Below, piece by piece: positions 18,779 through 27,302 of a stretch of DNA of 64,000 nucleotides. The notes under the pieces were generated by a model. It saw nothing but the letters and a program-made list of their open reading frames with translations. It was not told the DNA's origin and made no database searches. How positions within the stretch are numbered: position 1 is the stretch's first letter; every line of letters begins with the position of its first letter. The stretch comes from a bacterium (GTDB lineage Bacteria; Krumholzibacteriota; Krumholzibacteriia; LZORAL124-64-63): assembly GCA_003353795.1 (NCBI GenBank), contig PIVY01000005.1, positions 1-64,000 of the forward strand, read 5' to 3'. The position numbers and the translations under genes are program-made.

Positions 18779-18808
18779 GCCCCGGGCCGCAATCGTGCGG
18801 TCCGGGGC
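18779..18808 (+). terminator. Strong hairpin between Cache gene and chemoreceptor gene
   Basis: GCCCCGGGCCGCA (18779-18791) pairs with TGCGGTCCGGGGC (18796-18808) with one G-U wobble and a 4-nt loop. It lies 8 bp after the Cache stop codon and 62 bp before the chemoreceptor start. There is no T-run, so read-through into the receptor gene is plausible. Confidence 0.6.
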
Positions 18809-18870
18809 CACCGCTTGCAGACTCCTGGGCGCGCGCCCGTTCACGAAGCGATCAAATACAGGAGACAGCC

Positions 18871-20895
18871 ATGTTGCATAGATTCCAGTCCGCCACCATC
18901 AAGACCCGCTTGATGATGTTCTCCGGCATGGCGGTGGTGTTGATGCTGGTCCTGGTGGGATCTAACCGACTGGCCAGCCAGCGCATCGACCAGGCGTACC
19001 AGGAGATGGAAACGGCCAACGCCGAGATCGATACCGCCAACCAGGCTATCGACCAGGCCAACGAGCTCAAGGAACAGGTGAGCGAGGCCATGATGCACGT
19101 CATGGATCTGCGCCTCACCGAGAAGACTTTCCTGCAGTTCCACGACACCGAGGTGCGCATGCAGTTCGGTGCCGATGCCACCAGCGTGACCGGCGAACTG
19201 GAGGCCATCGGTCGCCAGGATATCCTCGGACATTTCGCCAGCTACCGAGGTGAGTTCGACCAGTATGGCGGCGTGCACGGTGCGCACGAGGAACTCAAGG
19301 GCGCCATGTCCCTGCCCATCGACATGAGCATGATGTCGATCAACTCCGTCATGGACGACCTCGAGGGAGAGCAGGCAGTACTGCAACTCGAGGGTGAAGA
19401 TCTTGGTCCCGTCGAGTTGGAACTGCTGAACGTGCTCCGGGATTGCAAGATCTTCTTCCTGGAGATTCAGTCGCTACAGCAGCAGTACCTCGCCACGGGC
19501 GACACCGATTATATCGACCAGTACCGCGAACTCGCCGAGGGCGATGGCCTGGTGGCCATCGACGCCCTGGTCGAGTTCTCGGCCGGTCTCGAGAACTCAG
19601 ACTATATGGCCAAGGCCGAGTCGGTCGAGAGTTCGCTGGGCCAGTTCATGGGCTACATCGACCAGTCGCTGGCCTACGGCGACCAGGAACTGGAGCTCCG
19701 CCGCCAGCTGAACCAGACCGGCCACGCGATCATCACGGCCGCCGAGTCCGCCCTGGCCGAGGCCGACGCCTCGGTGACCAGCGAGCACGCTGCGGCCGAA
19801 GCCGCCAAGACCATCGCCCTGGCCGCCAAGGATGCCGCCAACAGCGCTCGCGACGCGGCCAACCGAATGGCCCTGATCATCGTGGCTGTGGGCATCGCTA
19901 TATTCCTGGTGGTGTCGTGGTGGATCGTACGCTCGGTGAACAGTTCGCTGAACAACGTGATCGCCGGCCTGAGCCAGTGCTCGAGTGACGTCTCGGGTTC
20001 GGCGCGACAGGTCTCCGAGGCCAGCAACGGTCTGGCTCGCGAGGCGTCCCAGCAGGCCGCCACCGTGGAGGAGACGGCGTCTTCGCTGGAGGAGATGGCC
20101 TCGGTCACCAAGCAGAACGCGGACCTCGCCACTGAGGCCAACAAGCTGATGGAGGAGGCCAAGAGCATCGTCGACCAGGCCAATGGCTCCATGCACCAGC
20201 TCACCGAGTCCATCGCGGCCATCGACAAGGCCAGCAACGAGACCTCGCAGATCATCAAGACCATCGACGAGATCGCCTTCCAGACCAACCTCCTGGCGCT
20301 CAACGCCGCCGTCGAGGCCGCCCGGGCCGGCGATGCCGGCAAGGGCTTCGCGGTGGTGGCCGAAGAGGTGCGCAACCTGGCGACGCGGTCGAGCGACGAG
20401 GCCAGCAACACGGGTGTCCTGATCAGCCGTACGCTGGAGCGCGTCAAGGAAGGCGCGAGCCAGGTATCGCAGGCCAACGACGCCTTCACCCAGGTCACCG
20501 AGAATGCCGCACGCGTGTCCGAGATGATGGAGCAGATCGCCCGGGCCTCGCAGCAGCAGGCGCAGGGTGTGGATCAGCTCAACTCCGCGGTCGGCATGAT
20601 GGACCAGTCGATCCAGACCACGGCGGCCAACGCCGAGGAGTCGGCGGGCGCGTCGCACGAATTGACGAGCCAGGCCGACAACATGAACCACTACGTGGGC
20701 GATCTGGTGGCCCTGGCCGTGGGTGGCGCGGGACGCGTCGAGCCTCCGGCTTCGGCTCCGTCGGCAGCGGCCCAGGTCGCTGCGACGACGGCGAATGCCG
20801 AACCGGTTCCCCAGCCGGCCCCCGTTTCGGCCGCACCGAGTGCAGCGTACGAAGACGTCATTCCTCTCGAGGATGACGAGATGCTCGAGGTCTGA
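18871..20895 (+). CDS. Methyl-accepting chemotaxis protein
   Basis: 674 residues, transmembrane chemoreceptor. Membrane helices at about 15-32 and 333-354 enclose a ~300-residue all-helical periplasmic domain of the large four-helix or helical-bimodular type. After TM2 only a short degenerate HAMP-like stretch is seen, then the cytoplasmic signalling hairpin with the conserved tip ([17 protein letters not shown], near residue 472) and flanking methylation helices rich in paired Glu/Gln. The C-terminus is a Pro/Ala linker ending acidic EDDEMLEV, without the NWETF-type CheR-binding peptide. CAGGAGAC precedes the ATG. It would signal to CheA/CheW, which are not in this window. Confidence 0.95.
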   Translation: MLHRFQSATIKTRLMMFSGMAVVLMLVLVGSNRLASQRIDQAYQEMETANAEIDTANQAIDQANELKEQVSEAMMHVMDLRLTEKTFLQFHDTEVRMQFGADATSVTGELEAIGRQDILGHFASYRGEFDQYGGVHGAHEELKGAMSLPIDMSMMSINSVMDDLEGEQAVLQLEGEDLGPVELELLNVLRDCKIFFLEIQSLQQQYLATGDTDYIDQYRELAEGDGLVAIDALVEFSAGLENSDYMAKAESVESSLGQFMGYIDQSLAYGDQELELRRQLNQTGHAIITAAESALAEADASVTSEHAAAEAAKTIALAAKDAANSARDAANRMALIIVAVGIAIFLVVSWWIVRSVNSSLNNVIAGLSQCSSDVSGSARQVSEASNGLAREASQQAATVEETASSLEEMASVTKQNADLATEANKLMEEAKSIVDQANGSMHQLTESIAAIDKASNETSQIIKTIDEIAFQTNLLALNAAVEAARAGDAGKGFAVVAEEVRNLATRSSDEASNTGVLISRTLERVKEGASQVSQANDAFTQVTENAARVSEMMEQIARASQQQAQGVDQLNSAVGMMDQSIQTTAANAEESAGASHELTSQADNMNHYVGDLVALAVGGAGRVEPPASAPSAAAQVAATTANAEPVPQPAPVSAAPSAAYEDVIPLEDDEMLEV

Positions 20896-20921
20896 TCCGC
20901 ACCGATCGGACCGTCGAGGCA

Positions 20922-20956
20922 ACGGCCCCGCCCCTGTCACCAGGGTGCGGGGCCGT
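20922..20956. terminator. Bidirectional terminator between convergent genes
   Basis: ACGGCCCCGC (20922-20931) pairs with GCGGGGCCGT (20947-20956), continued inward by CCCTG/CAGGG around a TCAC loop. It lies between the chemoreceptor stop (20895) and the stop of the convergent C69 gene (20978). Confidence 0.8.
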
Positions 20957-20977
20957 CGTCGTCCTGAGCTGGTCGAA

Positions 20978-22600
20978 CTAGTAGTCCTCGGGTTCCTCGA
21001 GGGCGGCCTCGTCCTCGGGCAGGCGGAACTGCTGCGGCCGCTGGTCGATCACCATCTGCAGCCACGCCTCGGGATAGCCCACTTCTTGCGGCCGGCCTTC
21101 TTCGTTCTTGATGTAGCCGTCGTTGTATCTGGTGAGCAGGTGCTCGCCCAGCTTGCGCCACTGGTCGACCACGCCCTCGGCGTGCTGCAGGGAGTAGTCG
21201 GTGAGATAGCGGCGACAGAGCTCGGGGTCACTGGCGTGGAGCGCGGCAGCGGTCTGTTCCACGGCCGGCTGCAGGTCCAGCATGTAGCCCTCGAGTTCCG
21301 CCTGGGTGGCCCGCACGTCCTCGATCATGTCGTCGTAACGCAGCGCCGCGTAGTTACTCACGAAGTTGAAGACCCACCAGGCCGAGTCCCAGGAGAACTG
21401 GCGGATACCGCCGGTGCGGTAGCTGCGAGGGATGTCGGTGATGCCGCAGTAGAGCGGCACGTAGCATGTGAAATCCGTGTCGTCGAGACCGTACCAGGTG
21501 ACCCCGCCAACCGGATCGGGCAGCCCGGCGCGCGACTGGCAGACCATGGAGAATCCGGTCTGCTGGGTGGAGATGGGGCGCTCCCAGGTGTGGGCCTCGC
21601 CGTCGACCTCGAAGCCCATGGGGCGGGTGCGCAGGGGATAGCCGTGCGGGCCGGCGTCCACGCCCTGGGTCATGTCCCAGTCGGTTCCCTCGTAGTGGTC
21701 GCGCATGAGGGCGAAGACGTCCTCGACGCTGAGCTTCTCGTCGGGTTCGATGAACAGCGGGTAGGGCTCGGCGCCCGGCTCGCCGCGGTGGAAGGCAGGG
21801 TCGAGTTCCTGAGACGGCGCGGCGCGGCGGAAGATGCTCCAGACGCGAGTGGCCGTGTAGCGCAGCCGCTGTGGCGTGGTGGGGTGGAAGGTGGACCGCC
21901 AGGAGAACGGGCCGTCGGCGGGGTCGTACCAACCGTTGGCCTGGGCGAACTCCGCCATACCGTCGGAGTGGAGGCAGCGGTCGGGATCGTCGGTGGGGAA
22001 GGTGTCGATGCGGCCGAGATTGGCGAACGCCGAGATGTGACCGTCGGGCACTCGCAGCGCCACCCAGTGGGCGCCTTCGCCGCCCGGCCCCGGTCCCACC
22101 ATCTCCATGATCCAGGCCTCTTCGGGGTCGCCGATGCAGTACGACTCGCCGGTGCTCCGGTAGCCGTACTCGGCCACCAGCGAGCCCATGGCCTCCACGC
22201 ATTCCCTGGCGGTGGTCGACCGTTGCAACGCCAGGCGCATGAGCTGCCAGTAGTGTAGCATGCCGTCCGGGTTGACCAGTTCCTCGCGACCACCGGTGGT
22301 GGTTTCGGCGAGGGACACCTGATGTTCGTTCATGAGGTTCACCACGCCCCAGGTGTGCGCCGGGTAGGCGACCTCGCCGAGGACCTCGCCGTTCCAGTGC
22401 TTGATCTCCTGCATGGCGCCCGGCTCGTGGTCGGCGGCCTCGATGCGGCGCAGGATGGGGTGGAATTCGCCGTCGCAGGTGTAGGTGACGATGGTCGAGC
22501 CGTCGGCCGTGGCCTTGGGATCGCACACGAGATTGGTGCACGCGGCGGCGGTGCCGGCCAGCAGACCGGTCACGAGGAGGCAACAGGTGAGAATACGCAT
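20978..22600 (-). CDS. C69-family dipeptidase, secreted
   Basis: 540 residues. ATG at 22600, with AAGGA upstream, opens a signal peptide ending GTAAA; the next residue, Cys21 in CTNLVCDPKATADGST, is the expected N-terminal nucleophile once the leader is removed, as in PepD-type N-terminal nucleophile peptidases. Further family features are VNLMNEHQVSLAETT, a GYRSTGESYCIGDPEEAWIMEM block and YVPLYCGITDIP. The C-terminal ~120 residues are helical. Length and motifs fit the C69 dipeptidase A group. It probably cleaves dipeptides in the periplasm, next to a symporter gene that could take up the products. Confidence 0.88.
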   Translation of the reverse strand: MRILTCCLLVTGLLAGTAAACTNLVCDPKATADGSTIVTYTCDGEFHPILRRIEAADHEPGAMQEIKHWNGEVLGEVAYPAHTWGVVNLMNEHQVSLAETTTGGREELVNPDGMLHYWQLMRLALQRSTTARECVEAMGSLVAEYGYRSTGESYCIGDPEEAWIMEMVGPGPGGEGAHWVALRVPDGHISAFANLGRIDTFPTDDPDRCLHSDGMAEFAQANGWYDPADGPFSWRSTFHPTTPQRLRYTATRVWSIFRRAAPSQELDPAFHRGEPGAEPYPLFIEPDEKLSVEDVFALMRDHYEGTDWDMTQGVDAGPHGYPLRTRPMGFEVDGEAHTWERPISTQQTGFSMVCQSRAGLPDPVGGVTWYGLDDTDFTCYVPLYCGITDIPRSYRTGGIRQFSWDSAWWVFNFVSNYAALRYDDMIEDVRATQAELEGYMLDLQPAVEQTAAALHASDPELCRRYLTDYSLQHAEGVVDQWRKLGEHLLTRYNDGYIKNEEGRPQEVGYPEAWLQMVIDQRPQQFRLPEDEAALEEPEDY

Positions 22601-22674
22601 GACTGTCCTTACCTCGGCCAGGGGTCGGAAGGTTGTCGAGGATGATCCGAATCTAGTACCTGGACCACCGGCAC

Positions 22675-23934
22675 TCAATCGTCGTGGACGACGTTCTCGG
22701 CCCCGAAGATCTCCGGCTCGAACTCGCCCTCGCTGCGCGCCACCACGACGGTACACATGAGGTCACCGGTGATGTTGACCGCGGTGCGGGTCATGTCCAG
22801 CAGCCGGTCCACACCCAGGATGATGCCGATGCCTTCGACGGGCAGCCCGATCTCCGTGAGTACCATGGACAGCATGATCAGGCCCACGCCTGGCACGCCG
22901 GCCGTTCCGATGGAGGCCAGGGTGGCCATGAGGATCACGCGCACCAGGTCGCCGGCGGTGAGGTCGATGCCGTAGACGTTGGCGATGAACACCGTGGCCA
23001 CGCCCTGCATGATGGCCGTGCCGTCCATGTTGATGGTGGCGCCCAGGGGAAGGGTGAAGGAGTGGATCGACTCGCGGGTGCCCAGGCGCGTTTCGGCCAC
23101 TTCCATGGTCACCGGCAGGGTGGCATTGGACGACGAGGTGGAGAAGCCCAGGATCTGGGCCGGGTAGATGTTGCGCAGGAATTGCAGCGGACTCAGCCGC
23201 GCCAGCAGTACCAGCAGCAGCGGGTAGACCACCAGCGCGTGGATGCCCAGGGCGCCCAGCACGGTGCCCATGTACTTCAGGAGCGGCACGAATACCGCCA
23301 GCCCCTCGCTCACGATCACCTTGGCGATGAGTGCGAAGACCCCCAGCGGCGCGATGAGCATGATCATACCGACCATGGCCTGGATGACCTTGTCGGCGGC
23401 TTCCAGCCAGCGCACCAGCGGTTCGGCCGCCCGGCCCACGCGCGCCACGGCCAGGCCGGCCAGCAACGCCACGAAGATCACCTGCAGCATCTTACCCTCG
23501 ACCATGGCCACGAACGGATTGGTCGGCACGATGTCCACCAGGATGTCGGTGACCGGAGGCGCCTTGGTACCGGCGAAATCGGCGTCGGTGGGTATGTCGA
23601 GACCGCTGCCCGGCTGCACCAGCGAGGCGAGCGCCAGGCCGATGGTGATGGCCACCGCGGTGGTGATCAGGTAGATGCCCATGGTCTTGCCGCCGATGCG
23701 GCCGAGCTTGCCCAGATCACCGATGGCGGCCGTCCCGAGGGTCAAGGACACGATGACCAGCGGCACCACGAGCAAGCGGATCCCGTTGAGGAAGAGGCGG
23801 CCCATGGGGTCGTGGAACCAGCGCACCGAGGCCTCGTTCACGGCGTCGGGCAACAACCAGTACTGCAAGAGACCGACCACGATGCCGGCCACCAGGCCGA
23901 CCAGGATCCAGCCAGTGAGATTGAGTTTGGGCAA
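22675..23934 (-). CDS. Dicarboxylate/amino acid:cation symporter (DAACS, GltP/GltT type)
   Basis: 419 residues from TTG at 23934, preferred because GGAGG sits 6 nt upstream and the protein then begins PKLNLTGWIL like GltT homologues; an upstream TTG at 23979 lacks an RBS. Signature elements of the glutamate transporter fold are present: the HP1 tip SSSNATLP near residue 260, the NMDGTA sodium/substrate motif, AGVPG in HP2, and DRLLDMTRTAVNITGD in TM8, with the Asp and Arg residues that contact acidic amino acids. It would import glutamate, aspartate or C4-dicarboxylates with sodium or protons. It lies upstream of the C69 gene on the same strand (75 bp). Confidence 0.93.
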   Translation of the reverse strand: MPKLNLTGWILVGLVAGIVVGLLQYWLLPDAVNEASVRWFHDPMGRLFLNGIRLLVVPLVIVSLTLGTAAIGDLGKLGRIGGKTMGIYLITTAVAITIGLALASLVQPGSGLDIPTDADFAGTKAPPVTDILVDIVPTNPFVAMVEGKMLQVIFVALLAGLAVARVGRAAEPLVRWLEAADKVIQAMVGMIMLIAPLGVFALIAKVIVSEGLAVFVPLLKYMGTVLGALGIHALVVYPLLLVLLARLSPLQFLRNIYPAQILGFSTSSSNATLPVTMEVAETRLGTRESIHSFTLPLGATINMDGTAIMQGVATVFIANVYGIDLTAGDLVRVILMATLASIGTAGVPGVGLIMLSMVLTEIGLPVEGIGIILGVDRLLDMTRTAVNITGDLMCTVVVARSEGEFEPEIFGAENVVHDD

Positions 23935-24031
23935 GGGAAGCCTCCATGAGGGAGGCGGCGCAAGCCGCCTATCCGACAATCGATCACCGAAACCACCCTA
24001 CCAGCCGGGCACCACTTTTGCACGGAAAGCA

Positions 24032-24066
24032 ATGCGGCCGCGCCCTCTCAGGGAGCACGGCCGCAT
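24032..24066 (-). terminator. Terminator of the subtilisin gene
   Basis: ATGCGGCCG (24032-24040) pairs with CGGCCGCAT (24058-24066), with an inner CCCT/AGGG pairing. It lies 61 bp past the subtilisin stop codon (minus strand) and before the symporter start. Confidence 0.6.
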
Positions 24067-24126
24067 GTCTGGAAACCGGCTGTTGAGCTGCGAGCGCCCC
24101 CGGCGCTCGTCAGCTCGAACAGACGC

Positions 24127-27018
24127 CTACTTCACCATGACCATCCGCTTGACCAGGGACGTGCCGTCCGCCGTCAGGCGGTAGAAGTAGGCACCCGACG
24201 CCACCCGGCGGCCGGTCGCGTCGCGGCCATCCCAGTTGACGGTGTGCTCGCCGGCCGGCACGACGCCGCCCACGAGCGTGGCCACGCGCCGGCCGTCCAG
24301 CGCGTACACGGCCAGGTCCACCTGCCCGTCGCGCGGCAGCGCGAAGGTGATTGTGGTGGCCGGGTTGAATGGGTTGGGGTGGTTCTGGCGCAGCTGCACG
24401 GTCTGCAGTCCGGGCACCACGTCTTCCACGGGCGTGGTGTCGCCCATGAATATGAGCAGCTCGAAGTCGTCGATGGCTGCCTCGACGAGACCGCCGCCGC
24501 CCAGATCGCAGGCCAGGAAGCGCAGCTGCACCTGGTCAGTCAGCGCGAAGGTGCCGCCGCCGAGAGCGCCCAGCTCCACGGCCACGTGCTCCCAGTAGTT
24601 GCGCTTGTCGTCGAAGGTCTCCACGACGAACCAGCTCACGCCGCCGTCGTTGCTGGCCTCCACGAGCCAGTCGTCGTCCTCGGTGAAGCCGTCCTGGGCC
24701 CACCAGCGCTGGTAGGTCACGAAGGCGCGCGAGGTGGTGGAGAGGTCGAACACCGGCGACATCAGGGTGGTGCAGCCGTCGTCCACGTCGGCCTCGCCCG
24801 GGTCGTTGGGGTCGGTGCCGTTCTGGGTGACGTAGCAGGCCACGCCCGGATCGGGGGAGGTGTCCTCGTCGGTCTGCATGGCCTCGCCATTGTAGATGGT
24901 GCCGGCGGGTGCATAGCGGGCCCACAGGCCGCTGGTGGCGCCATCGCCCGCCACGCCCATGGTCCACTCCGGGTCGCCCGGATCCTCGGCGTCGGTGGTG
25001 TAGACCGACTCGGTGACCACCAGTTCGTAGTGGGCCGACGGTGCGTTCTCCGGCGAGGTGCTGGTGAGCGCCACGCCGTCCATGGCCTGGATGTAGTAGT
25101 CCACGGCGGTGTGGATGGGTTGTCCGGGTATGTCGCCGGTATAGACGTCGCCGGCGCCGGCCATGGCGACCGATTGCCAGCTTCCGTCACCCACGCGCCA
25201 GTAGAGGTTGACCGACCCCACGGTGCTGTGGTCGGTGACCATGGCGCTGATGGAGTAGGGCCCTGCGGTGTCGGCAGTGGCCACCGGACCGTTGACGTCG
25301 CTGATCGCGGGACCGGCGTTGTCGATCAACGCGAAGTTCTGCACGGTGACCTGATCCTCGAACACCTGTACCGAGACCTGCTCGGGATCGAAGCCCGTCA
25401 GCGACGCCATGGCCAGGTAGGATCCTTCGGGCAGCATGCCGCTGTAGGAACCGTCGCCGGCAGCGGTCCAGGTGTAGCCCTCGGCCGGGATCTCGACCTT
25501 GGCGCCGCCCAAGGGAAGGCCGGCGTAGCTGCCGTTGGTCACGTCGCCCTGAAGAGTTCCGAACCCTTCCATGGCCGCTAGCACGGCCTCGTAGGCATCG
25601 ACGAAACCGTGGCCGTAGGTGTTGTCTTCGCCGGGCGTGCCCAGGTCTACGCAGGTGTCCATGAGGATCTGCTTGACCAGGTCCACGGGCATGTCGGGAG
25701 CCGCCGAGCGGATCAGGGCGACCACGCCGGCCACGTGGGGGCCGGACATGCTGGTGCCGCTCTTGTAGCCATAGCCGCCGCCGGGCACGGAGCTGTAGAT
25801 GTCGCTGCCGGGCGCGGAGACCTCGGGCTTGAGAGCAAGGTCCGGGTTGATGATGTCGGGGCAGGTGCTCGGGCCGCGGCTCGAGAAGCTGCTGATGGTG
25901 TAGGGGGGCGTGTGGATGGTCGAGCCCACCGAGAAGCAGTTGTAGAACGTGGTGGCGCGATCGGCCGGGGAGCGCAGGCCGCTCGAGCCCTCGTTGCCCG
26001 CGGACCAGGTCACCACGACGCCGGCGGCCTCGCAGTTGTCGATCACGGCCCACCAGGCGTCGAAGCAGTCGGGATAGCCGAGGCCTTCCATGACGCCCCA
26101 GGAGTTCTGGACCACGTCGGGCACGTCGTCGACGGTGCCGGGGTCGCCATCGGGATCGGCGAACCACTGGAAGCACTCGATGATGTCGTTGTCGAAGCCT
26201 TCGCTGACGCCCTGGTCGATGGCGTTGGCGGCGATCCAGCGCGCGCCGGGGGCCACGCCGATGGTGTCGTCGGGGGCGAGGCCGCACATGGTGCCCACGG
26301 TGTGGGTGCCATGGCTGTTGCCGTCGGAGGGGAAGGTGGCGCCGGCATTGATGACGTCGAGCCAGCACTCTGCGTAGGGCTCGGTGGTGCCGCGCCAGCG
26401 CGATCCGATGGCGGGGTGGTTGCCGTCGACGCCGGTGTCCAGCGATCCGATCAGCGCACCGGTGCCGTTGATGCCGAGCACTTCCCACACCTCACGGGCG
26501 CGGATGGCCTCGACGCCGGGAGTGGTGCCGATGCCGCGGGTGTCGGCCTCGCCGCCGCCCTCGGCCGTGTAGGCGTCCACGGGTTCGATAAGCTCGTAGC
26601 TGAAGTTGGGTTCGATCAACGAGACGTCGTTGCGGTCGGCCATGCGCACGATTGCGCTCGGCGTGGCCTGCACCACCATCAGGTTGGCGATCCAGTAGCG
26701 GGTGTACCCCAGGACGTCGCCGGCGGCCTTGCTGGCGTCGAGATCGGAGGCCAGGGCTTCCTGGCTTCGCGCGGCGTCCTTCAGGGCGACGACGATCTCC
26801 TCGTGGCGCTGCTTGCGGGAGGCCTTGCGGACGGTGAGGTCCTGATTGATGCCGGCGATGGGAGCCTGCTGCGAGAGGTGGACGATGACGCTGACGGGCT
26901 GGTCGGCCGGTGTTTCGGCCAGCAGTTCCTGCAGCGCGGGCGAGATTTCGCCGGCGGTGGTGACGGTCGCCAGGAGCGACAGTCCGACAGCCAGGGCGGT
27001 GACGAGAACCTTGCGCAC
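24127..27018 (-). CDS. Subtilisin-like S8 protease with sorting domain
   Basis: 963 residues. GTG at 27018 is preferred: AAGGAG lies 6 nt upstream, whereas the ATG two codons earlier abuts it. Order: signal peptide, I9-type prodomain (about 25-140), S8 catalytic domain with Asp in SLDTGVDG (~192), His in SHGTHTVG (~238), oxyanion Asn in SAGNEG and Ser in SGTSMSGPH (~423). A carboxypeptidase-regulatory-like beta domain follows, then an Ig-like stretch, a jelly-roll-type domain with the paired FVTYQRWWAQDG / DDWLVEASNDGG strands, and the FlgD-like sorting tail (HPNPFNPATT ... KRMVMVK). The catalytic triad is complete. It is probably a surface or secreted endopeptidase. Confidence 0.93.
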   Translation of the reverse strand: MRKVLVTALAVGLSLLATVTTAGEISPALQELLAETPADQPVSVIVHLSQQAPIAGINQDLTVRKASRKQRHEEIVVALKDAARSQEALASDLDASKAAGDVLGYTRYWIANLMVVQATPSAIVRMADRNDVSLIEPNFSYELIEPVDAYTAEGGGEADTRGIGTTPGVEAIRAREVWEVLGINGTGALIGSLDTGVDGNHPAIGSRWRGTTEPYAECWLDVINAGATFPSDGNSHGTHTVGTMCGLAPDDTIGVAPGARWIAANAIDQGVSEGFDNDIIECFQWFADPDGDPGTVDDVPDVVQNSWGVMEGLGYPDCFDAWWAVIDNCEAAGVVVTWSAGNEGSSGLRSPADRATTFYNCFSVGSTIHTPPYTISSFSSRGPSTCPDIINPDLALKPEVSAPGSDIYSSVPGGGYGYKSGTSMSGPHVAGVVALIRSAAPDMPVDLVKQILMDTCVDLGTPGEDNTYGHGFVDAYEAVLAAMEGFGTLQGDVTNGSYAGLPLGGAKVEIPAEGYTWTAAGDGSYSGMLPEGSYLAMASLTGFDPEQVSVQVFEDQVTVQNFALIDNAGPAISDVNGPVATADTAGPYSISAMVTDHSTVGSVNLYWRVGDGSWQSVAMAGAGDVYTGDIPGQPIHTAVDYYIQAMDGVALTSTSPENAPSAHYELVVTESVYTTDAEDPGDPEWTMGVAGDGATSGLWARYAPAGTIYNGEAMQTDEDTSPDPGVACYVTQNGTDPNDPGEADVDDGCTTLMSPVFDLSTTSRAFVTYQRWWAQDGFTEDDDWLVEASNDGGVSWFVVETFDDKRNYWEHVAVELGALGGGTFALTDQVQLRFLACDLGGGGLVEAAIDDFELLIFMGDTTPVEDVVPGLQTVQLRQNHPNPFNPATTITFALPRDGQVDLAVYALDGRRVATLVGGVVPAGEHTVNWDGRDATGRRVASGAYFYRLTADGTSLVKRMVMVK

Positions 27019-27125
27019 GGGCATCTCCTTCCGGTAGGGCACAATGACGCCGCGGTCCAGAGCGACAGGTGTTGGAAGCGAGGTGCGAAGCGAGGCGCAC
27101 GGACCGCGATCGGGAATCTTCGAGG

Positions 27126-27147
27126 ATTATACGGCCTGATTATACCA
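27126..27147 (-). promoter_or_regulatory. Two TATAAT boxes upstream of the subtilisin gene
   Basis: On the minus strand TATAAT occurs at 27144-27139, preceded by TGG (extended -10), and again at 27131-27126. Both are consensus -10 hexamers pointing to the gene that starts at 27018. No TTGACA-like -35 box is at the right spacing, and sequence upstream of the first box is the end of a 136-bp repeat element. Confidence 0.6.
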
Positions 27148-27163
27148 CAAGAGGAACCATGAG

Positions 27164-27299
27164 ACGTGCCTTAGAGAATGTTGATGGTCCCTGTCCCCTA
27201 CCGGCCTGCCGGGCGCAATTGATGTTTTGTTGCGCAGGCGACAGATATCGTGAGCTTCTCTCCAGCCAGGATCGACCATCAACATTCTTCTAGGCACGT
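27164..27299 (-). repeat. 136-bp inverted-end element, copy A
   Basis: The ends (27164-27189 and 27274-27299) are 26-bp inverted repeats identical at 23 positions. Its reverse complement aligns without gaps to another 136-bp interval at 43414-43549: shared at identical offsets are GTGCCT at 3-8, AATGT near 14-18, CTCACGATAT at 46-55, CAA.A.ATCAA at 71-81 and GGCAC at 130-134. Outside the ends an additional GAGGAAC/GTTCCTC pair (27151-27157 and 27298-27304) extends the dyad. It fills the gap between two minus-strand genes and just touches the stop of the upstream one. A non-autonomous mobile element (MITE or REP-like) is the best guess; a small ORF across it (27069-27293) has no RBS or family match. 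Confidence 0.65.
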
Positions 27300-27302
27300 T
27301 CC

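Noticed and set aside
27069-27293. 74-residue ORF covering the 136-bp element
   Set aside because: No RBS and no family match; copy B does not keep the frame open, although both copies encode a short similar stretch around TATCGTGAG.
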